Below, piece after piece: positions 47,901 through 58,182 of a DNA stretch of 64,000 nt. The notes beneath the pieces are model-generated. The model saw only the letters and a list, made by a program, of their open reading frames with translations, was not told the DNA's origin and ran no database searches. The stretch is from positions 5,213,507-5,277,506 of the forward strand of contig OZ007569.1 of NCBI GenBank assembly GCA_963931925.1, given 5' to 3'. Positions within the stretch are counted from its first letter, which is position 1. Each line of letters starts with the position of its first letter. A program made the translations under genes and the position numbers. The DNA is from Onchidella celtica (Eukaryota; Mollusca; Gastropoda; Systellommatophora; Onchidiidae).

Positions 47901-50900
47901 ATATCCAGTTAAACATCCATCCAGTTATCCGGATACATGCTTGTGACCCACTTGTAATCTGCTTTCGACCCGCTTTCCACTTGCTTTTAGAAATCTGGAT
48001 CAGAGGCTCATTCTGTAATGAAGCAGTTTGTCTCTCCACCCCATCTCCGCCTGAACAACAACAACAACAAAAAAAACTTCACTTGACCCTCTCCTCTCTT
48101 TTACCCGCCCCTTCCCAAGTGCATGTACACTCACAAACTTGCATGTGCATTAAAACGCAGTCCGGAAAAAAAGAACTTGAGTTCATAGAGAGAAGAATTA
48201 ACCTACAGCCCCTTTGAAGTCAGCGAACATGGACACTACAACCCTCTTCTCTTCTCAAACCGGATTGAGGGTCAAAACCTGATTTACTTAAGTGATATAA
48301 AATTTGGATCATTATCTGGATATCCAGCTATTTTGAAGTGGATGATCCAAAAATCCAGATCACTCAAAAGCAAGTTGTTGTCCAGCAATGCTATGGGCCA
48401 AGCTGGCTGGAGCAGTTCAAGCCCTGCATAGGCAGGACGACAGGAGGCCGTGTACAGCTTACCCTTCCTACATGGGATTTTTGGGTATTTTTGAAAAATC
48501 GTAACTTGTCAGACTGGAGCATTTTTAACAAGCAGGACAAATCCAGCAGTTGGTTTTGATAAAGAAATGAACATTGTCTCCGAAACTATAGTTAATTTTA
48601 ATGGCTTTTGATATGAAAAGAGCAAAAAAAATGACCTAAACAGGGGTTTCCCCTTCATGTAATGAAAGGTAAAATATAGGTGTGGACAGCATGTGACCAA
48701 GAAAATACCACCACTTTAATTTTGTTTTGAAAAATGGTATTTCCTGCTTTTTCAATTATCATCATAATAATTGCTTACAATATTTTATTATGTAGTCATA
48801 TCTAGTTCACTCTGTATATCAACCTAAAAGTGCACGACTGCTATACACCTCCAGTCATGAGCTCGTACCTGTAGAGAGTAACATTTGCAGACGGCACCTT
48901 TATGAATTACTTGTACAGTTTTGGTGATATTAAGTTTTAAGTTAATATGCCATTATGAAACTTTTTGTTTGTTGTCTTTTTGTGAATTTAACATTATTCA
49001 TTTATGAATGTATTGACACTGTCGTTTTCCAATATATGTTTGTGTTAGAAAGCACAACAATGGTAGATTTGATTTGGGTTTGAGGATTTTTAGGACATCT
49101 CATAATCTGTGCTTAAACAGTGTGTTAGTTTTCTTTTTACTTTGAATATCAAAAGTGATTAAATTGCTACTGAAAATCTTCCCCTGGTTTGGAATTTTTT
49201 TTTTTTTCATTGTAAAGTGTAAGTGGAATTTTAACAGCAAGTTCATAGGCCAATTTTTTTTATTTTTTTGTTTTGTTTGTGTGGTAAGGACAATGAGCAA
49301 AATATAATTATGTGAAATTCTTGTCACATTTTACAAGTTGGAAAAATAATGAAAAATTATGTGAGGCCAATCCCTCAACAAACACAAAACCCAGAATAGC
49401 ATTTTATATCTAATATTTAACCCTAATGATATTAGCCCTGGAATGGGAAATGTGAATTTCCCCAAGACTTTTGAATGACGTTGATTTTGTGAAAATTCAT
49501 AATTGTGATATTTGGGTCTGTCTTCACAACTGCTGCCTGAAAAAGAAATCAGTATCAGAAATCTTGAGAAAATACTTTGCTGGTTATCAACATTGATGCT
49601 TTCCTCATGGAAGACGTATACCCTCGGACCATCAAGGAGAGAGCTAAATTTTCAGATGGTACTGCCTTCCTGCAAGATGGCCGGTCGTCTGAGAGCAGCT
49701 TGTAGTTTGCTATGAAAAGTAATAACAAAATTTGAAGATCAGTTTTTTGTTTGAAGTTTCAGCCCCTCTTTTTGGAGAAACTATAATAAACTAACATTAT
49801 CAATTATGCAGCGTGAGGTTGTAGACTTTGTGTCAGTGTACCGCAAAAACTATGAAATTTAAATGTGCAGCATGTACTACCATTAGTCGTCTTGCAAATT
49901 ATGGAAAGCTCCACATACATACTTAAGAGCACTCTGCATACACACTAACACTTGTTTTTCTTTCTTCTGAATGTTTGCTTGTCAAGAAGTTATTGATATC
50001 TGATGGCGTTCTCATCAATAATAGTGTTAAATTTGCAATATCATCATGTTATGGGAAAAGACTATACACGCCAATCCAAATTAAAATTGTCTTTCTCCCA
50101 CATCATTTAATAGAATGAAATGTGCTCTGTCATTCCACCTAGATTGTAATTGTGTACAATGAATATGGTGTCTTTTGGTCGACACAAAATGGAACTTGAA
50201 CGAAGGATAAAAATGGGACATAAAGCGATATGTTTTTTGTGTCTCCTGTAAAATTGTGTTTCAGGCACATACAGCCTTTTTCTGTAACACGGCAGAACAA
50301 AGGAGTTAATCTGCTCAGATTTCAGTGTCATCTGTAGCTTTCGTTGCTTTAATCAAGAATGGTGAAATATAGAGTACATCGTGTTTCTGCAGTATCATTC
50401 TTTCCTTTCTCTGTTTCTTCGTCATTCTCTCATTTTTTCTTTCTCTCCTTAGGTATTGGTTTTGACTGTGTTAGTATCAGCAGAAATGTTTCAACACTGG
50501 TCATTTCTACTTTTTTCCCACTCAGTCTTTCACTTTCTACCTCAGAAGCCAGTTTCTTGTATTTCATATTATAGTCATGAATGAAATCCCTAAAATGAGG
50601 TTAAAATTAATTCTCTGCCTACTTTTTCTGTCTCCTTCTGTCTGCACACAGAGATGAAGAACAAAAGTACCTCGCCTTTGCCAAGGAAGTCACAGATGAT
50701 GTCTTATCCCGTGGAATTTGCTCAGACAGGTATTCACTCAGGGGTTGTAGTTAGAATTCTTCTATATCTGTTCAACCATTTATAAATGGAGAGAAAGTTG
50801 CTCTGAAGAACACTTTGTGGGACTCGGACCAGACGATAAAGTTATAAGGATATTTGTGATGTCTGAGAAAGTACATCTTCAAGATTGGAACATAGCAAGA

Positions 50901-53741
50901 ATTCGTTAACCCTGTTACTGCTGTTAACCCAATTTCATCGGTCAATTACGTGGTTCATATTTTTTTACAATCCTCATCCGATTTCCTTTCCAAAAATGTA
51001 TAGTTATTGTGGGCTAAAACTTTATTCCAAAGAGTTACAGCCATTTTACTATACCGTCATAATTCTTTAAAAAGCTCCTTAGCACTGGGGAAATATGTAT
51101 GTAGCAGTAATGGGGTTAAAAAAACCAAGATAGACTTGCTTATGGGTGGGTTAGCATATTGTCGTAGTTTCAAGTATTTTGTGGCGGTTGTACAATATTG
51201 ATACAGTTAGTTTGGGGTTATAGAGGCTGTAGTGGGATGGGTTGTGCATTATATGAATGTATTTTGAAATGCAGAAGGAGGTTCTGACATTTGGTCATTC
51301 ATTTTTTAGAAGAAGCAATGTTTGTGTACAATGAGTAGCCAATTTTATGTGACAAAACACTGTTGGTGATGAAAGTTTATTGTTTTTTTTCATATCTGCA
51401 GTGTTCTTCAGCGAGTCTTTGAGAATCACATTGAACGAAGAAAGCATGAACTTGACGAGGTGAGCATTATATACCCTACTGTTGTCCAGTGTTAACTGTA
51501 TAGCTGCAATCGTTGGATCTAAAAATTTCATGCGTTGTAGTGAAACATTGTTACATCTCCTGGAATGGACCAGTCAGACAGCAGATGTCGTGGGATACAA
51601 CATATGATGAGGATTGGTGCATACTAGCAAATTTGAAGATGTTTTTATCTCATGTAAGATTAAGCACTCCACTTGCATGAGCATCCATGGGCATCGTCAG
51701 ACATTGGTTGTACATTAAATTACGACACTTTACTATATAACAACATATCTGCTGTTGTCATATTGAGACTGAATCTTTTATATATCGATGGTGTCGGGCA
51801 CAAACCAGCTAAGTCCAAAAATTTCATATTTCCTTTTATAGTACCAATTTATGAAGATTGGAACCCCGCATCATCTGTAAAAATAGCTCTTACCATAATT
51901 CAGTAGAAACATTCAAAATTGACATGCCATCAAACCAGCTAAGTACATTTCCCTTTTGTGTTATCTGCAACTTTTTGTTCCTCCTGTAAAATTTGCTTAT
52001 CTTGACTTGGCTGGTTTGCGCCTGACACCATCAATATAGGAAGTATTTCAGTAAGGTGAAAGATTAAGGAAGTCTTCAGTATAAGAAACATATTTTTTTT
52101 CATTTTTTTTTTCATTTTTTTTTTTATCAGTCCAACAAAAAGGGCTGAAATTGCTGCCTTCTATTTATTCAAGAATTGTAGTACAAACTCTGTAAACCTT
52201 GAAGTCTATGTGATACAAGTAACACAGATGTTCTGTTCCCACTCGGATCCATCAGCCTCAGATAGAAAGCTAAAAAGGCAGGTCATAAGTGAACAAATTC
52301 TCAAAATGTGGAGATAAAAACTAAATTTACTTGTTTTTTGTTTTTTTCTGTTTTTTCTTTATGGTGATACAATATTATTATGGTGAATTGAATTCATTAA
52401 TTAATGTTAATTGTGCGTTTATTATTGCAGAATCGGCTGAGGAAAGTGATCAAGGACCTGCGCAGAGATCTGGGTCTGACTGTGATGGATATTGACAGAC
52501 ATCCAGTTGCGTCTATGTCTGATGTCAACTACAACAATCGGGCTGGCAGGGAGACAACCCAAACAATCAGCAGCAGCCACAGCGGCAGCGGTGGACAGCA
52601 GAATGATAGCAGCAAGGAGGATTCGTTGACATTCTCTCAGATGAACATAGATTCGACCACCACCCTGGAACCACTCCATGTCATGACCAGCCAATCAGAA
52701 ACCAGCACCTCTATGGACACCACCTCCACCCTTAAGTTTGGTCAGACCGGCGACGTGTTCAGTACTATCAACTCCGAGGCTACTTTAGAAGCGGAGGAGG
52801 CAGAGAAGGACAGGTTGAATGGAGTAGGTGATCTGAGCGTGACCCAAGCCCTCCAGCAATACCAGTTCAATCTGACAGTAAAAGAAGCCAGCGGAGACAT
52901 CAGTACAAGTGCGAGAGAGTCTGAAACTGCTCATTCCAATGGAGACAAAGACACCTCCCCAAATTCAGCTAAACTCGAGCGACCTGCAACAGGAGAAAGG
53001 AGACTCACTGAAGATGATGAGACTAGGTCTGATACCTCCAGTGTCAAGGCAGTTTCTCAGAATCCATCACAGCATTCTCATCGCAGCAGGAGGAGAGAGA
53101 GATTTAGAAAAACCAGAGAAGTGGAAAATTCCTCTAGTGCTGCATCGCAACCAGGTTCAGAGAATGAGACCAGCAAGCATACTAGTGAGGATATATTCAG
53201 CAGCGATAAATCTGCTGTTGATCTCCTTTCACCCTTACAGAATCAAGACACTGTTCATCTCAGTGCTGGGGAAACTGCGTCTGTGCTAGATGATGGGGAA
53301 GGATCGGTCAAGAGCTCAGCTTCATCCCAGCGGCCAATGGTCAAACCCAGAACGAGGGCCAGGAGAGGAAATCACCAAACATCTAATGATGTCGAGTCTC
53401 CCAAGCATGGTCATGACAGAGTTGCTACAAGCTCTACTGACGAAAGAGGAAAAGAGGTACAAAATGTAATGGAACTGAAGCAAGACCACAGCAGCTCTTC
53501 AGCTCCGGCAGACTCGGGCCTCAGCTCAGCACCAGCGGCAGCTGGTCATGATGACACCATGGTCGATGCTCCGGAAGTCGACAAACACCATGTGGCTGAT
53601 TCACATCAACAACCACCTCACACCCCACCAGCGGAGGAGAAAAGTGAGGAGTATGAAGATGATTACGAGGATGACTACAATGATGATGAGGATGATGGCC
53701 TGGGAGGATCGACACACAGAACATCTGATGATGACTTTTAG
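35902..53741 (+). CDS. SPATA7: SPATA7 homologue, spermatogenesis-associated protein 7
   Basis: Exons are 35902-35944, 40946-41035, 41732-41779, 42362-42465, 43306-44168, 50652-50729, 51402-51459 and 52431-53741 (TAG). All have GT/AG borders and matching phases, giving 864 codons against about 600 in human. Family signatures seen are LSTQYLVLDHMTNHYNKI and SLSTSQK in the N-terminal conserved block, FTPRTLK in exon 5, and DEEQKYLAFAKEVTDDVL, then VFENHIERRKHELDENRLRK in exons 6-8. The large C-terminal exon is low complexity, Ser/Thr-rich, and ends in an Asp/Glu tail (EEYEDDYEDDYNDDEDD), longer than in vertebrates. In vertebrates the protein is ciliary, needed at the photoreceptor connecting cilium, and mutated in human retinal dystrophy; a ciliary role here is inference. 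The ATG directly follows TTTCTTTCCCCAG, so an upstream exon is likely. Confidence 0.93.
37294..38115 (+). pseudogene. LINE apurinic endonuclease domain
   Basis: The APE-type endonuclease runs from LGAWNIRTLQDN through VALSETRLPDSG, HGVGFAIKN, ISAYAPT, FLGDFNARVG to LIDYVIVRK and GTDHRLIVC. These cover the expected Asn, Glu, Tyr, Asp/Asn and Asp-His catalytic positions. The frame then meets TAG at 38113-38115, although the protein-like sequence continues past it (RRPQGKAPPKR) until about 38270, where a single-base frame change leads into the RT frame. Confidence 0.85.
38370..40520 (+). CDS. LINE reverse transcriptase with C-terminal C2H2 finger
   Basis: This is a 716-codon frame, also open upstream of 38370 to about 38270. 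RT motifs are intact: CNNHRGISLLS is represented by DNHRGISLLSIAGKI, motif A is FVDLTKAFDTVCREG, motif B is NGVKQGCVLAPTLFS, and the catalytic box is LLFADDCALLAH (FADD). The thumb has LLYGAETWTVY. The C-terminus has a CX2CX12HX3H finger (CHLCGRVC...HMRSH), as in several APE-RT LINE lineages of aquatic invertebrates. The RT region by itself shows no break. Confidence 0.88.
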   Translation: MLIKEKNSLIQAHCSDPSSTAKADALRACKGVLQKKLRKMKNDWLEERVRETQKYADTNNTRKFFESLRAVFGSSRSGTTPLLASDGSTRIVELNAIIQRWAEHFGGVLNRPSNINTESIDRLPQTPINAALAKPFTANETRTATNQMSFNKSPGVDSIPAEVYAFGGEKLIERLSELFNHMLKAGKLPQDFKDASIIHLYKNKGDSQVCDNHRGISLLSIAGKILARMLLNRLLDHLSSNDLLPESQCGFRKERGTADMIFAARQIQEKCMEQNKALYITFVDLTKAFDTVCREGLWKILAKFGCPPEFITIVRQFHDGMQAAVKSNGSFSEPFAVTNGVKQGCVLAPTLFSIMFSAMLQEAFSSPPQGVSIKYRTDGSLFNLRRLQAKTKTKSTQACDLLFADDCALLAHDEDSMQNCVDKFSSACDNFGLTISTKKTEVLHQPTPDDKYPVTPNIKVHDSLLKVSENFTYLGSTLSSAARVDTEILSRISKASSAFGRLRKRVWDVAGIRTDTKLKVYNAVVLPTLLYGAETWTVYQSHARKLNHFHLACLRKILRIKWQDKIPDTEVLNRAKELSIFCHLKKIQLRWAGHVVRMPDSRLPKQIFFSELSNGTRNVGAPKRRYKDTLKQSLKAFAIDVSEWEKLSLDRANWRAALTRGSKAWEADRVQQAIKKRERRKKRPSGTEPAEHSCHLCGRVCRAKIGLISHMRSHKS
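44169..50651 (+). other. SPATA7 intron 5 (6.5 kb), no gene seen
   Basis: An AT-rich intron. Visible are the 59-bp duplication, a diverged 85-bp tandem duplication at 46299-46448 (GAGACAGGTTA[TC][AG]TTAGGT), and a G-run at 46773-46797. No exon or mobile-element coding was supported. Confidence 0.6.
44207..44330. repeat. 59-bp tandem duplication just after SPATA7 exon 5
   Basis: Two near-identical 59-bp units beginning CTTGTTTCACTTGAAC, starting at 44207 and 44266, lie about 40 bases downstream of the exon 5 donor. Confidence 0.9.
51781..52038. mobile_element. MITE with about 36-bp TIRs in SPATA7 intron 7
   Basis: The left end TATATCGATGGTGTCGGGC... pairs with the right end read on the other strand, TATATTGATGGTGTCAGGC..., with about 4 differences in 36. 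Ends in TATAT suggest TA-target Tc1/mariner-type insertion. Confidence 0.7.
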
Positions 53742-54349
53742 AATGCTGTGATGAAGCTGATCAATTTCAGTGGTGATTCAATTGTTCTAATTCATGATCG
53801 ATTATATCAGCCTGAAAAGCAATTCTTAGGCAAAAAAGAAAATATCTGTCCAATTGCTGACATTTTTGCTATTCCAGTCTGATGCTAAACTTCACAGTTG
53901 TCTTGAATTGACGTGTCATGGTTCTTGTATCATAAAAACCTGAAAATCAACCAGAAACTTCAAATGTACCTCCAGAGAATATTTGCGTGACCAAAAACAA
54001 ACACTTTGTACCTTCAGCTCATTCCTCCGTCCCGTGCTAAAGTAATGTGAACAGCAGATAATGATCAAATGTTCATGTTTTATGTCCTAGGATGATGTTC
54101 TCATGCTCAAAATTGTATCTATGATGACTGTGATACACTCTCATTGTTATGAGAGAAATTCTTCTTGTCATTTTGACATGTCTCAACTGTATATAAGTGC
54201 ACTGTAATCTTGTATTTCTTTATTTATCCAAGGATTACAGACATATTTATCTGAAGTAGTTGTACTTTTGCCCTAAAGAAGTACAATGTACTCGTATTTG
54301 AATGAATGATAATTATTTGGTGGTCACCAGATTTTTTGTTAACATTAAT

Positions 54350-54880
54350 GACGGATTGATATTTCATACCATAAGAGTTCTCCATTGGTGAAGGATTAAT
54401 GTTAGTAGTAATGGGAATTATCCATTGGTGAAGGATTAATAATAATATCTGTAGCAATGGAAGTAATCTGTTGGTGAAGGATTAATGTCTGTAGTAATAT
54501 AGTTATCCATTGGGGGTGAAGGATTAATATCTGTAGTAATGGGAGTCATCTGTTGGTGTAGGATTAATGTCTGTAGTAATACTAGTTATCCATTGGGGGT
54601 GAAGAATTAATATCTGTAGTAATGGGAGTCATCCATTGGTGAAGGATTAATGTCTGTAGTAATACTAGTTATCCATTGGGGGTGAATGATTAATATCTGT
54701 AGTAATGGGAGTCATCCATTGGTGAAGGATAAATACCTGTAGTAAAACTAGTTATCCAATGGTGAATGGTTAATGTTTGTAGTAATGGGAGTTACCCTTT
54801 GGTGAAGGATTAATATCTGTAGTAATGAGAGTTATCCACCGGTGGAGGATTAATGCATAAAGAGATGGTACTTGTCCACT
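54350..54880. repeat. About 40-bp minisatellite downstream of SPATA7
   Basis: About 13 units of the form TTATCCATTGGTGAAGGATT, AATATCTGTAGTAATGGGAG, with alternating short-unit (TTGGTGAAG) and long-unit (TTGGGGGTGAAG) variants. It begins about 600 bases after the stop. Candidate AATAAA signals at about 54886 and 54910 lie just past it, so the array may be transcribed in the 3' UTR. Confidence 0.88.
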
Positions 54881-54949
54881 GCTGAAGAATAAATATAAAT
54901 ATCAGAAAGAATAAAATAAGAAAGTAAATAATGACTATTGTTATATAAC

Positions 54950-56210
54950 CTGTATTTTCTTGCTGTTGTTTTACTAATTTTGCTTTTTAATCAATAACGT
55001 CGACACCCGTGACCCAGAAAGTATTGCCATCAGCCAAATGATTAATTTGAAGTAAAATGATATAAATTTTGTTATGTAATTTTACTCTTATCTTTGTTAG
55101 AGAATCATAATAACTAGCCACACAACTAAATCGCTTTTATTGTTTATTCAAATGTCAATAACAGGAGCTATACAAATTATTAAGTCATTCAGATCTTTCT
55201 GTACATTGCATGTACATGACAGTTCTAAAATATAATTAACACCTAGAACAATCTGGCGTGGAGCATCACTGAAACTGCCAACTAACTTTTAATATCCCTG
55301 CACTTTCCGAAGATCAGAAAAGTCAATATTATGACTGTGTTTCACATAGGGACAGTAAATTCTTATCTGTATGAACTTGGCCATTGCTTTGTTACAACTG
55401 ACCGTGTCATATTTGCTTCAAGACAGAACAGTCAACATTTTGCTAAAATGTATATATATTAAATTTTGGATTTTGCATATTGCTCAGAATGCTCCAAATC
55501 CGTATGTGTTTGAGAATTTATTGAAAATAATTTGGCATCACCAGCTGCAGGATAATCATGTAGATTGACCATATCAAAGCTCTTGATCATCAGGAAAAAA
55601 TGTTTCATTACTGATATATTCTAAAATTATTTATTCATATATGCATCATATTTCCGTCCAGTCCATTATTTTATCTGTTTTTATCTTTTTACTTCAATTA
55701 AAATTATGCAGTATTGTAGAACATTTTGTAATCAAACTGTCTCAGCTATGTATTGCGCAATGTCCATTTCCCAATTTATTCAGTAAGTATTATTCTTTAC
55801 ACCTGGCTTTGTGTAACCGGCTACTACTAATTTGTTGACAGAATCTCACCTAAGTGTTTAAGCTCCAGATTTGAACTGCTGTAACTTGACTGCACAACTG
55901 TGGTTGAGAATGAAGGAGACTTGCACCAGATGACTTTGAGAAACTTTTCAGTATGCAACTGGAAAGGCTATGAAATGTCTTGGAAGGCTGAGAAATGATG
56001 TTTACGATAACTATACTGATTAACAATAATAAACATTCTGAACATAGTTTGAATATCTTTACTAATAAATGCTGTTCATCTCCATGTACATATTGATTAC
56101 TGTTGACTGTTATTTAAATTATTTTGAAATCAATTTTCCTACTGCTTTGAATCTTCTCTCAGGAATGTTTCATTTTGCCAGTTTGTTTGATCATCATTTC
56201 AGTATCCTTT
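54950..56210. other. Spacer, nothing supported
   Basis: AT-rich sequence with only short open frames (under 70 codons) and no splice-consistent exon. Confidence 0.5.
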
Positions 56211-56233
56211 TATATAGGTAGAATGCGCATGAC

Positions 56234-57396
56234 TGTCACGAGTGGAGTGAGCGATAGTTAATAATTACGGGGGGAAAGGAGGAGAGTAAAATTAACGCAC
56301 GTAGACAAGTAAGTTAAGCGTGCATGTTGTGAGTAGTGGGGGGTCTGAATGAGGCGAAAGCGCTGTATTACTATCACTGCAAGTTAGAAGGTCCTACTGA
56401 ACGGACGCTAGTAAGAGCCCAGCGGGCGAACATAAGGGGAGCAGTCGGAAGACGGATGAGAGTGTTTTTCCAGTGATGACTGGTAGGTAGAACGTTGATT
56501 GATAATTATGATTGATGTATTATATTCGTCTATTACCATGATGTAAATAAGCATGTGTGAGGAATGTGGAAGTCCTTGATATTGGATATAGCAATGTGCG
56601 CCATGAGCGATAGATGAAAGTGAGTTCATGGATTTGTAGCACGAGTGAGTATTGTGTACTCCGATGGAGGTGTGTTACCGTAAGATGTTTGGTGAGTGAA
56701 AGGTGAACTATTGTGTGTACGCTTCATGGGTTGTAAGGAGAGGTGGAGTGAATAGAAATGGTAGGGTATTATACCAATGTAATGTTATTCTTGTAGGTGT
56801 CGGGGACGGGCTAAAGAGCCGCCTCGGTGAGCACAGGGGATAGGCCAGCATAGGGCCGGAGGCCACACATAGGCCAGAAGTGAGGCTGTCGGTGCAGGAC
56901 AGTAGAGGCACATAAAGTCGTGGCAGTCAGGCCACGGACAGGGACGTAGATATGAGCGTGAATGTGATAATGTACTATTGCCATGTTGATGGGCTAGTGA
57001 ACTGATAATGTACTATTGCCATGTTGATGAGCTATTGAAATGATAATGTGTTATTGCCCTGCGGAGGTGCTAGTGGAATGCTAAGGTGTATGACAATAGG
57101 AAGGTGATATTGAGAGACTGCGGTGCCAGTGAATTATTAATGTGCTATTAAGACCCTGAGGGGAGAGGCTGAGGCCGAAGTGCCTTTAGGAAGCAACTAC
57201 CGGGTTGTGGATCCGAGGAAGAGTGCATGTGAGAATAAGGCCGTTGTACGGCAGTTAATTTCAATAATATAATGTATGTAATTGCGCTATTAAATGTGTG
57301 AGTCTGATGGGTTGTTCTGTTAAGTGTTAAACTTGTTCGTTCGTGATTGTTGTCCTGTCATAACTTATTACATCTCCCAGTCTGGGATTTGTGACA
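56234..57396. mobile_element. Solo LTR, copy 2
   Basis: It runs TGTCACGAGTGGAGTGAG...GGGATTTGTGACA, with perfect 5-bp flanks ATGAC at 56229-56233 and 57397-57401. It is the reverse complement of copy 1 at 8453-9634 with scattered differences and small indels. Internal near-repeats of TGATAATGTACTATTGCCAT occur at about 56965 and 57003. Confidence 0.88.
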
Positions 57397-57397
57397 A

Positions 57398-57450
57398 TGA
57401 CGTCACAGTTTGTTTTGTTTTGTACTTCCGTCAAACAAGATGGCGGGTGG
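57398..57450 (+). promoter_or_regulatory. CRE palindrome and YY1-like motif before the THAP frame
   Basis: TGACGTCA at 57398-57405 directly borders the solo LTR; ACAAGATGGCGGG follows near 57435. The THAP ATG is at 57495. The arrangement looks like a compact promoter, but its function is inferred. Confidence 0.35.
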
Positions 57451-57494
57451 ATCAGCTGATGAGTGTAACTTCGAGATGTGTCTAAGCGGTTAAA

Positions 57495-57668
57495 ATGTCC
57501 GCTGGTTGCATTGCAGTTGACTGTTGTGACAGGGGTGGAAAGGATGGATCCAAGCTGGTCAGATTCCCTACCATCCGGCTAAACAAAAGAAAGAAAGTGA
57601 AAGAATTGACCGAACGTCTCCTATGGGCGTATACACACGTGTCGTTGTTTACAAGTGAACTTTTTTAA
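57495..57668 (+). pseudogene. Truncated THAP-type zinc-finger domain
   Basis: ATG in context AAAATGTCC opens a 57-codon frame. It carries the THAP N-terminal pattern: C-x4-C early (CIAVDCC), KDGSKLVRFPTIRLNK, and KELTERLLWA. The second zinc pair (C-x2-H), the conserved Trp region and AVPTIF-like end are missing; the frame runs into unrelated sequence and stops at TAA. A splice donor cannot be excluded (GGC/GTATAC near 57630), in which case this would be a first exon. Confidence 0.55.
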
Positions 57669-58041
57669 AACTCGCCGCCGATTGGTTCCCGACGCCTTAA
57701 GTGCTCAGGGTGCAAATCAGCTAACGAATCAAAATCAATGCCACCATAGCCATGGCGAAGCATGGGTTCGGACAGACAAGATGGTGGATATGCGCATTCT
57801 ACCTATTCATCTGTGATCTTATTTAATATACTGACTGCTTGAGATCAGGTGGCAGTTCGGGAGAACTTCACACTAACAGAGAGGTACAAAATCAGTTTAG
57901 TGTAAACTTCAGCACTTTACGACAGGATTGTTTTGCATCTCATTGAGATTACTGTAAATTCTGTTCCTATCCGCATTCATTGATACATAAAACAATTGTA
58001 TCATAAAGAAACTGGATAGTTTGTTGTTGTTGGGTTGTTTT

Positions 58042-58182
58042 TTTCAGGGCCAAAAGCCTTATGCTCAGGCCCTCGAGAAACAAAAATCAGAAACTGGATA
58101 CCTGCACTGTTGTTTTTTTCAGGGCCAATAGCAATGTGCTACGTTCAGGCCCTCAAGAAACAAAAATCAGAAACTGGATGGT
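58042..58182 (+). repeat. 'CAGGGCCAA' hairpin unit, two tandem copies
   Basis: Two units each read TTTTTTTCAGGGCCAA, then CTCAGGCCCTCGAGAAAC or TTCAGGCCCTCAAGAAAC, then AAAAATCAGAAACTGGAT. The GGGCC and GGCCC parts pair. A third copy is at 33112. Confidence 0.7.

Larger units (their letters stand above)
56214..57806. mobile_element. THAP-containing unit bounded by 17-bp inverted repeats, split by a solo LTR
   Basis: ATAGGTAGAATGCGCAT at 56214-56230 is the exact reverse complement of 57790-57806. Inside lie the solo LTR (56234-57396) and a truncated THAP open frame. Without the LTR and its duplicated 5 bases the unit is about 425 bp. THAP domains occur in P-element-type transposases as well as host regulators, so this could be a small internally deleted DNA transposon. 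No target duplication was found outside the repeats. Confidence 0.5.
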
